A stretch of 64,000 bases of DNA from Cepaea nemoralis (lineage: Eukaryota > Mollusca > Gastropoda > Stylommatophora > Helicidae), in contig JACEFZ010025087.1 in assembly GCA_014155875.1 (NCBI GenBank), positions 629,501-693,500 of the forward strand. Direction: 5' to 3'. Of the stretch, positions 10,620-23,116 are shown one piece after another. The notes beneath the pieces are model-generated. The model saw nothing but the letters and a program-made list of their open reading frames with translations, was not told the DNA's origin and made no database searches. The stretch's first letter is position 1, and each line of letters starts with the position of its first letter. The translations under genes and the position numbers were made by a program.

Positions 10620-11410
10620 AAAAATATAAAAAAGTATGTATATATCCTACATATAATAAATGCACACCAACGTACACGAACACACCTACATGTGTAGCAT
10701 ATACTCACTCATACATATGCATATCCATGAACATACTTTACCTATGTATATACACGTACACTTTAATTAGAGGAAATTGAGGCCTTGGGAGATTTGGAAT
10801 CGAAATAAGAAAATGTCTAAATGACGTCTATAACAGTGGGTAAATTCCTAATGATCAGTTAGCATCCGCGTTTATAGCTCTGACAAATAAACCAGGTGCT
10901 GTAGAATGTTGAGAATGTGAATGGCGCTATAAGTCTAATGAGCCATGTGATAAAGCTCTTGCCGAGGTTAATTATGAGAAAAGTTAAACCAATAATAATT
11001 TTTTTAAAAAGCAATAACAAGATTAAACGAGAAATAAGTGGATGAACTGTGGATTTGTGCAGGGACAAACGATGTGGTGTAAATTCCCAGAACACTATTT
11101 GTAGGTTCTATAGAAGCAGAACCAGGTATAAACTGATGCTTGTTACACTGCACAAACGGTGTTTGACATATGGGGAAATAAACTACTACACCAATTAAAC
11201 GCTTGGGGTTGGGGTTGGGGGGGGGGGGGGTGAGATTTGTAAATAATAAAGAACACATATTGGCAGCAAATATTAGGATCATCAACCTTTTATTACCATT
11301 TCAGTACACAAAGAAGGGTGTTGGATAAGGATTTATACTGTCTCCTGTTTTTTTTTTTTTCATTGCACAGTGTCAGGTATCGTAGTTGATGGAAATAGTA
11401 TCAGAACTAT
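10620..11410. other. Unassigned sequence with a G-rich tract
   Basis: No gene recognised. A tract GGGGTTGGGGTTGGGG continuing into about 13 Gs lies at 11205-11231 and could form a G-quadruplex. A T-run follows at 11350. Confidence 0.5.
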
Positions 11411-11412
11411 AC

Positions 11413-14400
11413 GTTGAACTGATGACACTGTCTTGGTAGCATTATATCGATGACATTGTCTTGGTAACGTTATACTGATGACACTGTCTTGGTAGCATTA
11501 TATCGATGACATTGTCTTGGTAACGTTATACTGATGACATTGTCTTGGTAGCGTTATACTGATGACATTGTCTTGGTAACGTTATACTGATGACATTGTC
11601 TTGGTAGCGTTATACTGATGACATTGTCTTGGTAACGTTATACTGATGACATTGTCTTGGTAACGTTATACTGATGACATTGTCTTGGTAACGTTATACT
11701 GATGACACTGTCTTGGTAGCATTATATCGATGACATTGTCTTGGTAACGTTATACTGATGACATTGTCTTGGTAACGTTATACTGATGACACTGTCTTGG
11801 TAGCGTTATACTGATGACACTGTCTTGGTAGCATTATATCGATGACATTGTCTTGGTAACGTTATACTGATGACATTGTCTTGGTAACGTTATACTGATG
11901 ACATTGTCTTGGTAACGTTATACTGATGACATTGTCTTGGTAACGTTATACTGATGACATTGTCTTGGTAACGTTATACTGATGACATTGTCTTGGTAAC
12001 GTTATACTGATGACATTGTCTTGGTAACGTTATACTGATGACATTGTCTTGGTAACGTTATACTGATGACATTGTCTTGGTAACGTTATACTGATGACAC
12101 TGTCTTGGTAGCATTATATCGATGACATTGTCTTGGTAACGTTATACTGATGACATTGTCTTGGTAACGTTATACTGATGACATTGTCTTGGTAACGTTA
12201 TACTGATGACATTGTCTTGGTAACGTTATACTGATGACATTGTCTTGGTAACGTTATACTGATGACACTGTCTTGGTAGCATTATATCGATGACATTGTC
12301 TTGGTAACGTTATACTGATGACATTGTCTTGGTAGCGTTATACTGATGACATTGTCTTGGTAGCGTTATACTGATGACATTGTCTTGGTAGCGTTATACT
12401 GATGACATTGTCTTGGTAGCGTTATACTGATGACATTGTCTTGGTAACGTTATACTGATGACACTGTCTTGGTAGCATTATATCGATGACATTGTCTTGG
12501 TAGCGTTATACTGATGACATTGTCTTGGTAGCGTTATACTGATGACATTGTCTTGGTAGCGTTATACTGATGACACTGTCTTGGTAACGTTATACTGATG
12601 ACATTGTCTTGGTAGCGTTATACTGATGACACTGTCTTGGTAACGTTATACTGATGACGTTGTCTTGGTAACGTTATACTGATGACATTGTCTTGGTAGC
12701 GTTATACTGATGACATTGTCTTGGTAACGTTATACTGATGACACTGTCTTGGTAACGTTATACTGATGACATTGTCTTGGTAGCGTTATACTGATGACAT
12801 TGTCTTGGTAACGTTATACTGATGACATTGTCTTGGTAGCGTTATACTGATGACACTGTCTTGGTAGCGTTATACTGATGACATTGTCTTGGTAACGTTA
12901 TACTGATGACACTGTCTTGGTAACGTTATACTGATGACATTGTCTTGGTAGCGTTATACTGATGACATTGTCTTGGTAGCGTTATACTGATGACATTGTC
13001 TTGGTAGCGTTATACTGATGACATTGTCTTGGTAGCATTATACTGATGACATTGTCTTGGTAGCGTTATACTGATGACATTGTCTTGGTAACGTTATACT
13101 GATGACATTGTCTTGGTAACGTTATACTGATGACATTGTCTTGGTAACGTTATACTGATGACATTGTCTTGGTAGCGTTATACTGATGACATTGTATTGG
13201 TAACGTTATACTGATGACATTGTCTTGGTAGCGTTATACTGATAACACTGTCTTGGTAGCGTTATACTGATGACATTGTCTTGGTAACGTTATACTGATG
13301 ACATTGTCTTGGTAACGTTATACTGATGACATTGTCTTGGTAGCGTTATACTGATGACATTGTCTTGGTAGCGTTATACTGATGACATTGTCTTGGTAGC
13401 GTTATACTGATGACATTGTCTTGGTAGCATTATACTGATGACATTGTCTTGGTAGCGTTATACTGATGACATTGTCTTGGTAACGTTATACTGATGACAT
13501 TGTCTTGGTAACGTTATACTGATGACATTGTCTTGGTAGCGTTATACTGATGACATTGTCTTGGTAGCGTTATACTGATGACATTGTCTTGGTAGCGTTA
13601 TACTGATGACATTGTCTTGGTAGCATTATACTGATGACATTGTCTTGGTAGCGTTATACTGATGACACTGTCTTGGTAACGTTATACTGATGACATTGTC
13701 TTGGTAACGTTATACTGATGACATTGTCTTGGTAACGTTATACTGATGACATTGTCTTGGTAGCGTTATATCGATGACATTGTCTTGGTAACGTTATACT
13801 GATGACATTGTCTTGGTAACGTTATACTGATGACATTGTCTTGGTAACGTTATACTGATGACATTGTCTTGGTAGCATTATATCGATGACATTGTCTTGG
13901 TAACGTTATACTGATGACACTGTCTTGGTAACGTTATACTGATGACATTGTCTTGGTAACGTTATACTGATGACATTGTCTTGGTAGCGTTATACTGATG
14001 ACATTGTCTTGGTAACGTTATACTGATGACACTGTCTTGGTAACGTTATACTGATGACATTGTCTTGGTAGCGTTATACTGATGACATTGTCTTGGTAAC
14101 GTTATACTGATGACATTGTCTTGGTAGCGTTATACTGATGACACTGTCTTGGTAGCGTTATACTGATGACATTGTCTTGGTAACGTTATACTGATGACAT
14201 TGTCTTGGTAACGTTATACTGATGACATTGTCTTGGTAGCGTTATACTGATGACATTGTCTTGGTAGCGTTATACTGATGACATTGTCTTGGTAGCGTTA
14301 TACTGATGACATTGTCTTGGTAACGTTATACTGATGACACTGTCTTGGTAGCATTATATCGATGACATTGTCTTGGTAACGTTATACTGATGACACTGTC

Positions 14401-14745
14401 TTGGTAGCATTATATCGATGACATTGTCTTGGTAACGTTATACTGATGACATTGTCTTGGTAGCATTATATCGATGACATTGTCTTGGTAACGTTATACT
14501 GATGACATTGTCTTGGTAGCGTTATACTGATGACATTGTCTTGGTAGCGTTATACTGATGACATTGTCTTGGTAGCGTTATACTGATGACATTGTCTTGG
14601 TAGCGTTATACTGATGACATTGTCTTGGTAGCGTTATACTGATGACACTGTCTTGGTAACGTTATACTGATGACATTGTCTTGGTAGCGTTATACTGATG
14701 ACATTGTCTTGGTAGCGTTATACTGATGACACTGTCTTGGTAGCA
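11413..14745. repeat. 28-bp minisatellite, about 119 copies
   Basis: The longest single array in the window (3.3 kb). The unit is GATGACATTGTCTTGGTA plus ACGTTATACT. Three variant sites recur: ACATTG versus ACACTG, TAACG versus TAGCG/TAGCA, and TATACTG versus TATATCG. The ACACTG form is often directly followed by the TAGCATTATATCG form, giving a recurrent 56-bp two-unit block. Stops occur in every frame, so there is no coding potential. Confidence 0.98.
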
Positions 14746-15264
14746 ATAAGTCATATGGAATTACAGAAAATTATAGAAATGGTGGTTGAGAAAAAAAAAA
14801 TAAACAAATACATGTTCCTCAGATTGAACAATAGGAAGTATGACGTAACTGTAATGTCAAAGAAACGGACAAAAGCCCAAATGTATAATTAAAATAAATG
14901 ATATTAACGTGGGGCAAGTAAATGTAAGTATTTATGTACATGTATAACATCAGATGGAGAATGTACCAGAGAGATGAACAGAATAGGACAAGCAAACACT
15001 GCATGTGAAATAAAGAACATCTAATGCAATAAATCACCTTTCAGTGCAGGTTAGAGCAAGAAGGATCCCATGCTACACAGAACTAGTTTTAACACACAGT
15101 TGTAAATCCAGAACAATGAATAAGCAAAGAAAAAATGCCTCGAGGTCACAGAGATGTGGTTTTACAGAAGAATGCTGTGGCTGAACAGAAGAATGCTGGT
15201 TCATTTTACAGCCACAATGAGTCACCTACAAGTTTTGAAAGAGGGATAGACACAGACGACAACG
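14746..15264. other. Unassigned AT-rich sequence
   Basis: No gene or element recognised. Confidence 0.5.
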
Positions 15265-15525
15265 TATTACAAACACTTGGCAGCGGCAGTCGTCATTCTT
15301 TGACCACAATTTGAGAAGAATAAAACTTGGACATGTGATGGCAACATACATTTTTATGAAGGGAGAAACTGCGGAAGACAACGAGAGAAGATTCTGGCAG
15401 CCTTTTGTCATGGCACAGAAAGGGGACAGTAAGCAAACTGATACATACTGTTCGAATTCGCCAGACGCGGAGAAGAACCATCGCCAACGTCAATCGGCAG
15501 GCTCCTGATGATGATGAGCATATAA
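15265..15525 (+). pseudogene. Decayed 3' end of LINE family L-A
   Basis: Frameshifted relic of the LINE C-terminus. RRIKLGHVMAT resembles RRRQSKFCGHVMRR of the copy at 60900-61552, and in another frame KLIHTVRIRQ then TIANVNRQAP resembles the ELIHDSVDRVRW..AHAYRHGT terminus. It ends in a GATGATGATGAG tail like other L-A copies. No intact frame. Confidence 0.55.
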
Positions 15526-16025
15526 ATGTTCACGATGGAGACGCAGTAGACATGTGATAAAAGTGTCAAATATTGATACGTGCTAGGCGAAGAGCGCCCA
15601 TTCTGTGAAGATAAGATGAGTGACGTGGCCAATGAAGCAAGATTTGAAGGCAGTGACAGAAGGTGGTTGGAACTGTTGAAGTGGAGGGACACTTATTGAA
15701 ACCTGGTTGAGGAAATGGATGTCACGGGAGGAAGTGCGACCACCGTCTCTGCGTGCCATTGAATGTGTATGCACTTGACAACTTTCAGTGAACAATGAAA
15801 ACTGCAGCTTCTCGCTAACTCGGTTAACACGCATACCGTTTGAGCTGTATTTGTATTTAGAAAAAATGACTGCTGCAATAGTGGAGAAACAGGTTCAATA
15901 ACACATTTGTTATTGCTGTAAGCACTGGGCGCCATATTTGTCATGCTTTTAAATTATGAACTCGTTCATAGTATATCCACTTCTACCCTGGGATGTAGAG
16001 GTCCTTCCAATATTGTCTTCAAGTT
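15526..16025. other. Unassigned sequence
   Basis: No gene recognised. Directly precedes a pyrimidine tract. Confidence 0.5.
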
Positions 16026-16027
16026 GG

Positions 16028-16206
16028 CAGACATTCATTCTCTCTCTGTTTCCCACTGTCTGTCTCTCTTTCTCCCTGTCTCTGTCTCTCTTTGTCTCTC
16101 TCTCTTTCTCTCTCTCAATGTCTTTCTTTCTTTCTCTCTCTATGTCTCTGTCTCTTATGTCTCTGTCTCTCTCTTTCTCCCTATCTCTATCTCTGTCTGT
16201 CTCAGA
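16028..16206. repeat. (TC)n-rich pyrimidine tract
   Basis: TCTCTCTTT and TGTCTC repeats. Ser/Leu/Phe-rich frames here are artefacts. Confidence 0.9.
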
Positions 16207-16565
16207 GAATCACACATACACACACTGCCAGGGTATCAGTCTGCCCCATGAAGAGCCCCTTTAAAGATTAGACAATGTGCTAAAGATATTCATGTCTTTT
16301 GGTAACTGTCTCCTGGCAATCAATATATTTAGATCAAACCGGGCACTGCACACACATCGCAGACATGGTGATGTACTAGATATGGTTCAATCCTCAGTGA
16401 AGGAGAGATTTCCCCCGGAAACTGCACCTTATAGCGAACCGGCCTAGCAGAATGGGTGAGTACTACAGATTTCACCTACAAGACAAACCGTGAAGAAAAG
16501 AAGAGATGAAAAAAACATGCACCTTCATCTCTGAATACAACAATGACGTATATGTGAGGTTCTGT
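16207..16565. other. Unassigned sequence
   Basis: A weak B-box-like GGTTCAATCCTCA at about 16385 has no convincing A-box partner, so no SINE is called. Confidence 0.45.
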
Positions 16566-16735
16566 TACCTGGACATTCTCCGAACCAATGCCTGAAATAT
16601 TGCCCACTGCTGCTCCCAGACCGGACACTCTCCGAACCAATGCCTTAAATATTGCCCACTGCTGCTCACAGACCGGACATTCTCCAAACCAATGCCTGAA
16701 TTATTGCCCACTGCTTCTCCCAGACCGGACTTGCA
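16566..16735. repeat. 52-bp tandem repeat, 3.2 copies
   Basis: Units of CCGGACATTCTCCGAACCAA then GCCTGAAATATTGCCCACTG. Copies are about 90% alike. Confidence 0.9.
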
Positions 16736-16804
16736 ACAGGAGGTTGCTTATAGGCCGTTTGTTTTTGTTTGTTGTGAAAAAATAAACATGATCTATATCA
16801 TCTA

Positions 16805-19432
16805 TAAGTGACACATCTATCTCATCTACACGTGACACATCTACCTCATCTATACGTGACACATTTATCTCATCTACACGGGGCACATCTATCTCACCTA
16901 CACGTGACACATCTACCTCATTTACACGCGACACTATCGCATCTACACGTGACACATATATCTCATCTACACGTGACACATCTATCTCACCTACACGTGA
17001 CACATCTGCCTCATCTACACGTGATACTATCGCATCTGCACGTGACACGTATACCTCATTTACACGTAAAACTATCGCATCTACACGTGACACATCTACC
17101 TCATTTACACGTGACACTATCGCATCTACACGTGACACATCTACCTCATTTACACGCGACACTATCGCATCTACACGTGACGCATCAATCTCATCTACAC
17201 GTGACACATCTACCTCATTTACACGCGACACTATCGCATCTACACGTGACGCATCTATCTCATCTACACGTGACACATCTATCTCACCTACACGTGACAG
17301 ATCTGCCTCATCTACACGTGATACTATCGCATCTACACGTGACACATCTACCTCATTTACACGCGACACTATCGCATCTACACGTGACGCATCAATCTCA
17401 TCTACACGTGACACATCTACCTCATTTACACGCGACACTATCGCATCTACACGTGACGCATCTATCTCATCTACACGTGACACATCTATCTCACCTACAC
17501 GTGACACATCTGCCTCATCTACACGTGACGCATCTATATTATCTACACGTGACACATCTATCTCACCTACACGTGACACATCTATCTCACCTACACGTGA
17601 CACATCTACCTCACTTACACGCGACACTATCGCATCTACACGTGACGCATCTATCTCATCTACACGTGACACATCTATCTCACCTACACGTGACGCATCT
17701 ATCTCATCTACACGTGACGCATCTATCTCAGCTACACGTGACACATCTATCTCATCTACACGTGACGCATCTATCTTATCTACACGTGACACATCTACCT
17801 CATTTACACGCGACACTATCGCATCTACACGTGACGCATCTATCTCATCTACACGTGACACATCTATCTCACATACACGTGACACACCTGCCTCATCTAC
17901 ACGTGACGCATCTATCTCATCTACACGTGACACATCTATCTCACCTACACGTGACACATCTATCTCACCTACACGTGACACATCTACCTCACTTACACGC
18001 GACACTATCGCATCTACACGTGACGCATCTATCTCATCTACACGTGACACGTCTACCTCATTTACACGTGACAATATCGCATCTACACGTGACACGTCAA
18101 CCTAATCTACACGTGACACGTCAACCTCATCTACACGTGACACTATCACATCTACACGTGACACGTCTACCTCATTTACACGCGACACTATCGCATCTAC
18201 ACGTGACACATCTACCTCATTTACACGCGACACTATCGCATCTACACGTGACGCATCTATCTCATCTACACGTGACACATCTACCTCATTTACACGCGAC
18301 ACTATCGCATCTACACGTAACACATCTACCTCATCTGCACGTGACACATCTACCTCATCTACACGTGACACATCTGCCTCATCTACACGTGACACAGCTG
18401 CCTCATCTACACGTGACGCATCTATCTCATCTACACGTGACACGTCTACCTCATTTACACATGACAATATCGCATCTACACGTGACACGTCAACCTCATC
18501 TACACGTGACACTATCACATCTACACGTGACACATCTACCTCATTTACACGTGACACTATCGCATCTACGCGTGACGCATCTATCTCATATACACGTGAC
18601 AAATCTACCTCAGTTACACGTGACACTATCGCATATACACGTGACGCATCTATCTCATCTGCACGTGACACATCTACATCATCTGCACGTGACACTATCG
18701 CATCTACACGTGGTGCATCTATCTCACCTACACGTGACACATCTGCCTCATCTACACGTGACGCATCTATCTCATCTACACGTGACACATCTATCTCACC
18801 TACACGTGACACATCTACCTCATTTACACGTGACACTATCGCATCTACACGTGACGCATCTATCTCATCTACACGTGACACATCTATCTCACCTACATGT
18901 GACACATCTGTCTCATCTACACGTGACGCATCTATCTCATATACACATGACACATCTACCTCATTTACACGTGAAACTATCGCATCTACACGTGACACAT
19001 CTACCTCATTTACACGTGACACTAGCGCATCTACACGTGACATCTACCCCATTTACACGTGACACTATCGCATCTACACGTGACACATCTACCTCATTTT
19101 CACGTGACACTATCGCATCTACACGTGACACATCTACCTCATTTACACGTGACACTATCGCATCTACACGTGACGCATCTATCTCATCTACACGTGACAC
19201 ATCTACCTCATCTGCACGTGACACATCTACCTCATCTACACGTGACACATCTATCTCATCTACACGTGACACATCTACCTCATCTGCACGTGACACTATC
19301 GCATCTACACGTGACACATCTACCTCATCTGCACGTGACATATCTACCTCATCTACACGTGACACATCTATCTCATATACACATGACACATCTACCTCAT
19401 CTGCACGTGATACTATCGCATCTATAGGTGAA
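16805..19432. repeat. Mixed 24-bp/21-bp minisatellite with a CACGTG in most units
   Basis: Two unit types alternate: a 24-mer (CTACACGTGACACATCTATC plus TCAT) and a 21-mer (TACACGTGACACTATCGCAT plus C). I estimate over 100 units, most with the palindromic hexamer CACGTG; variants are CACGCG, CACGTA and CACATG. Both unit lengths are multiples of three, so a plus-strand frame stays open for about 900 codons (His/Leu/Thr-rich octapeptides) and minus-strand frames for 464 and 313 codons (VDEIDVSR repeats). Several frames are open at once and unit lengths mix freely, so repeat structure, not protein selection, is the simplest explanation. Confidence 0.95.
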
Positions 19433-19524
19433 CATGCTCAAGAGCCCACTCGCCATGTCACGGTACACCAGGAAACGAACTCGACAGCAATGATGTTACA
19501 AGTACAAACATCAATATAGTTAAT

Positions 19525-20826
19525 TCTATAAGATGTCACACCTACAAACATCTACATAACATGTTCTACAAGATGACACATAACATACTCTACAAGATGA
19601 CAAGTGCAAACATCTACGTAACATGTTCTACAAGATGACATAGTGCAAGCATCTACATAACATATTCTACAAGATGACAAGTACAAACATCTACATAACA
19701 TGTTCTACAAGATGACACAAGTACAAACATCTACATAACATGTTCTACAAGATGACACAAGTACAAACATCTACATAACATGTTCTACAAGATTACAAGT
19801 GCAAATATCTACATAACATGTTCTACAAGATGACACAAGTGCAAATATCTACATAACATGATCTACATAGTGACACAAGTGCAAATATCTACATAACATG
19901 TTCTACAAGATGACACAAGTGCAAATATCAACATAACATGATCTACAAGATGACAAGTGCAAACTTCTACATAATATGGTTCTTCGTTATATCACGAGTG
20001 CAAATATCTAAATAACTGGTTGTTACCTAATGTTATCAGTACAAACATCTACATAAGTGGTTCTACATGATAACAGAAGTACACAATCTACACAACTCGT
20101 TATACACTATGATACCAGTAAAAACATCTACATCACTAGTTTTTCATGATGTCACCAGCAAAAGTATTTACATAACTCATCCTTCGTGTCACCACTAAAA
20201 TACTTACATAATTAGTTCTTCACGATGTCACTAATAAAAGCATCTACGTAACTGGTTCTACCTAATGACATCAGTAAAAACATTTACGTAACTGTTTCCA
20301 CCTAATGACACTAGTACAAACATGTACATAACTGGTTGTACATGATGACACCTATACAAACATCTGTATAACTGTTTCCACCTATTGACACCAGTACCAA
20401 CATCTACATAACTGGTTGTACATGATAGACACCAGTACAACCATCTGTATAACTGTTTCCACCTATTGACACCAGTACAAACATCTACATAACTGGTTGT
20501 ACATGATAGACACCAGTACAACCATCTGTATAACTGTTTCCACCTAATGACACTAGTACAAACATGTACATAACTGGTTGTACATGATGACACCTATACA
20601 AACATCTGTATAACTGTTTCCACCTATTGACACCAGTACAAACATCTACAGAACTGGTTGTACATGATAGACACCAGTACAACCATCTGTATAACTGTTT
20701 CCACCTATTGACACCAGTACAAACATCTACATAACTGGTTGTACATGATAGACACCAGTACAACCATCTGTATAAATGTTTCCACCTATTGACACCAGTA
20801 CAAACATCTACATAACAGGTTCTAGC
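19525..20826. repeat. 40-bp minisatellite grading into 81-bp dimeric repeat
   Basis: 19525-20000 has units of about 40 bp (CTACATAACATGTTCTACAA, GATGACACAAGTACAAACAT). 20000-20260 is diverged versions. 20260-20826 is an 81-bp dimer in which CATCTACATAACTGGTTGTA alternates with CCATCTGTATAACTGTTTCC. Shared words (ACATCTACATAA, CAGTACAAACAT) show a common origin. Confidence 0.9.
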
Positions 20827-21245
20827 AAACATGATTGAGAAATAAAAACTGCCATGTGAGTAAACATAGGACGTCACGATCTGCTCAACTACAGAAGTAA
20901 TCGCGCGAAGAAAGGATGTACAATTTTAGATAGCAATTACTCAAAGATTACTCAAGCTTTCACAGCAGCGAAACTATAATCATTACCGCTTTCATAGACA
21001 ACCGGGTAATTACAGAGAAAGGGGTCCAAGTACAGTCTTAGATTTGAGAACAAGAGAGACTTCATTATTTGTGTTGGAACTAATACTTCCCAAACTGGTT
21101 TTCTTTGGACGACACATCTCATAATGAGCATTGACTGACCTTGTCTAGTCTGTGTTTATTGATATAAAATATCATTTCTCTGTTTATCTGTCTCGGAAAT
21201 TAACATACTTTGGACACATTAAACTAGCAGTCGCTTAGAAGAAAC
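20827..21245. other. Unassigned sequence
   Basis: About 420 bases with no gene or element recognised. Confidence 0.5.
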
Positions 21246-21249
21246 AACA

Positions 21250-21705
21250 GTGATGGAAGACTGGGTGCCTGGGACACTAGGCAGGAGTCGACACTGGCGA
21301 AGATGGAAGACTGGGTGTCTGGTACAATAGGCAGGGGTCGACCCTGGCGAAGATGGAAGACTGGGTGCCTGGGAAAATAGACAGGGGTTGACCCTGGCGA
21401 AGATGGAAGACTGGGTGCCTGGGACATAGACAGGAGTCGACCCAGGCGAAGATGGAAGACTGGGTGCCTGGGACAATAGACAGGAGTCGATCCTGGCGAA
21501 GATGGAAGGCTGGTGCCTGGGACAATAGGCAGGAGTCGACCCTGGCGAAGATGGAAGGCTGGGTGCCTGGGACAATAGGCAGGAGTCGACCCTGGCGAAG
21601 ATGGAAGACTGGGTGCTTGGGACAATAGACAGGGGTCGACCCTGGCGAAGATGGAAGACTGGGTGCCTGGGACAATAGGCAGGGGTGGACCCTGGCGAAG
21701 ATGAA
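21250..21705. repeat. 50-bp minisatellite, about 9 copies
   Basis: Units of GAAGATGGAAGACTGGGTGC, CTGGGACAATAGGCAGG and GTCGACCCTGGC, with mostly single-base differences. Confidence 0.95.
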
Positions 21706-21815
21706 GGACACTGCAGATACCTGGATACGAGGATACACGAGGCAGGGGAACTGGCCAGAGATCGAGAGGCTTTTCAGCGACGTCTTAATGAGAGCGACGT
21801 ACAGAAAAGGATCTG

Positions 21816-22877
21816 CTGAGTGATGGTGATTTGTGTGTCGTGACTGGTGTCCGCTAGAGGGGTGTCACTGAGTGATGGTGATTTGTGTGTCGTGACTGGT
21901 GTGTGCTAGGAAGGTGTCACTGAGTGATGGTGATTTGTGTGTCGTGACTGGTGTCCGCTAGAGGGGTGTCACTGAGTGATGGTGATTTGTGTGTCGTGAC
22001 TGGTGTGTGCTAGGAAGGTGTCACTGAGTGATGGTGATTTGTGTGTCGTGACTGGTGTCCGCTAGAGGGGTGTCACTGAATGATGGTGATTTGTGTGTCG
22101 TGACTGGTGTCCGCTAGAGGGGTGTCACTGAATGATGGTGATTTGTGTGTCGTGACTGGTGTCCGCTAGAAAGGTGTCACTGAGTGATGGTGATTTGTGT
22201 GTCGTGACTGGTGTCCACTAGAGGGGTGTCACTGAGTGATGGTGATTTGTGTGTCGTGACTGGTGTCCGCTAGAGGGATGTCACTGAGTGATGGTGATTT
22301 GTGTGTCGTGACTGGTGTCCGCTAGAGGGGTGTCACTGAGTGATGGTGATTTGTGTGTCGTGACTGGTGTCCACTAGAGGGGTGTCACTAAGTGATGGTG
22401 ATTTGTGTGTCGTGACTGGTGTCCGCTAGAGGGATGTCACTGAGTGATGGTGATTTGTGTGTCGTGACTGGTGTCCGCTAAAGGGATGTCACTGAGTGAT
22501 GGTGATTTGTGTGTCGTGACTGGTGTCCGCTAGAGGGGTGTCACTGAGTGATGGTGATTTGTGCGTCGTGACTGGTGTCCGCTAGAGGGGTGTCACTGAG
22601 TGATGGTGATTTGTGTGTCGTGACTGGTGTCCGCTAGAAAGGTGTCACGGAGTGATGGTGATTTGTGTGTCGTGACTGGTGTCCGCTAGAGGGGTGTCGC
22701 TGAGTGATGGTGATTTGTGTGTCGTGACTGGTGTCCGCTAGAGGGATGTCACTGAGTGATGATGATTTGTTTGGCGTGACTGGTGTCCGCTAGAAAGGTG
22801 TCACTGAGTGATGGTGATTTGTGTGTCGTGACTGGTGTCCGCTAGAAAGGTGTCACTGAGTGATGGTGATTTGTGTG
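21816..22877. repeat. 52-bp minisatellite, left arm (about 20 copies)
   Basis: Units of GTGATGGTGATTTGTGTGTC, GTGACTGGTGTCCGC and TAGAGGGGTGTCACTGA. The array is cut by the LINE at 22878-25379 and continues in the same phase beyond it. A GTGTGCTAGGAAGG variant is confined to the outer edges of the two arms. Confidence 0.97.
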
Positions 22878-23113
22878 TGGGCATAGAAAAACACCTGGGA
22901 GCATTTGGAGATCAGCAAAATGAAAGGAATGATAACGGAAGTAGACTGATAGAGCTTTGCAGCCAACACGACCTCTATATAACAAACACATTCTATAAAC
23001 ATAAAGATTCGCAAGTATACACCTGATATAAATGGAACAATCTAGATACTAAAAGCCAAATTGATTTTATATTAACAAGAAATAACAGAAAGAGAAATAT
23101 ATTAGATGCAAGA
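22860..23113 (+). pseudogene. LINE endonuclease C-terminal fragment
   Basis: Reads through GIEKHLGAFGDQ (from 22874) and SRLIELCSQHDLYITNTF to a TGA at about 23023 where related elements have Trp (Y-T-W-Y-K-W). It then continues in the same frame with QIDFIL and TDHKAVVA. These are C-terminal motifs of an APE-type endonuclease, which nicks the target DNA. The N-terminal half of the domain is absent. The frame is continuous with the RT frame downstream apart from the stop. Confidence 0.85.
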
Positions 23114-23116
23114 GCA

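Noticed and set aside
10297..10708. Ser/Leu- and Arg/Glu-rich frames
   Set aside because: Direct translations of the GA microsatellite.
16808..19519. A 903-codon plus-strand open frame (His/Leu/Thr octapeptides) as a protein gene
   Set aside because: Entirely tandem repeat; other frames on both strands are open too, and a frame change near 19043 passes without a stop. No start context, domain or codon bias supports translation.
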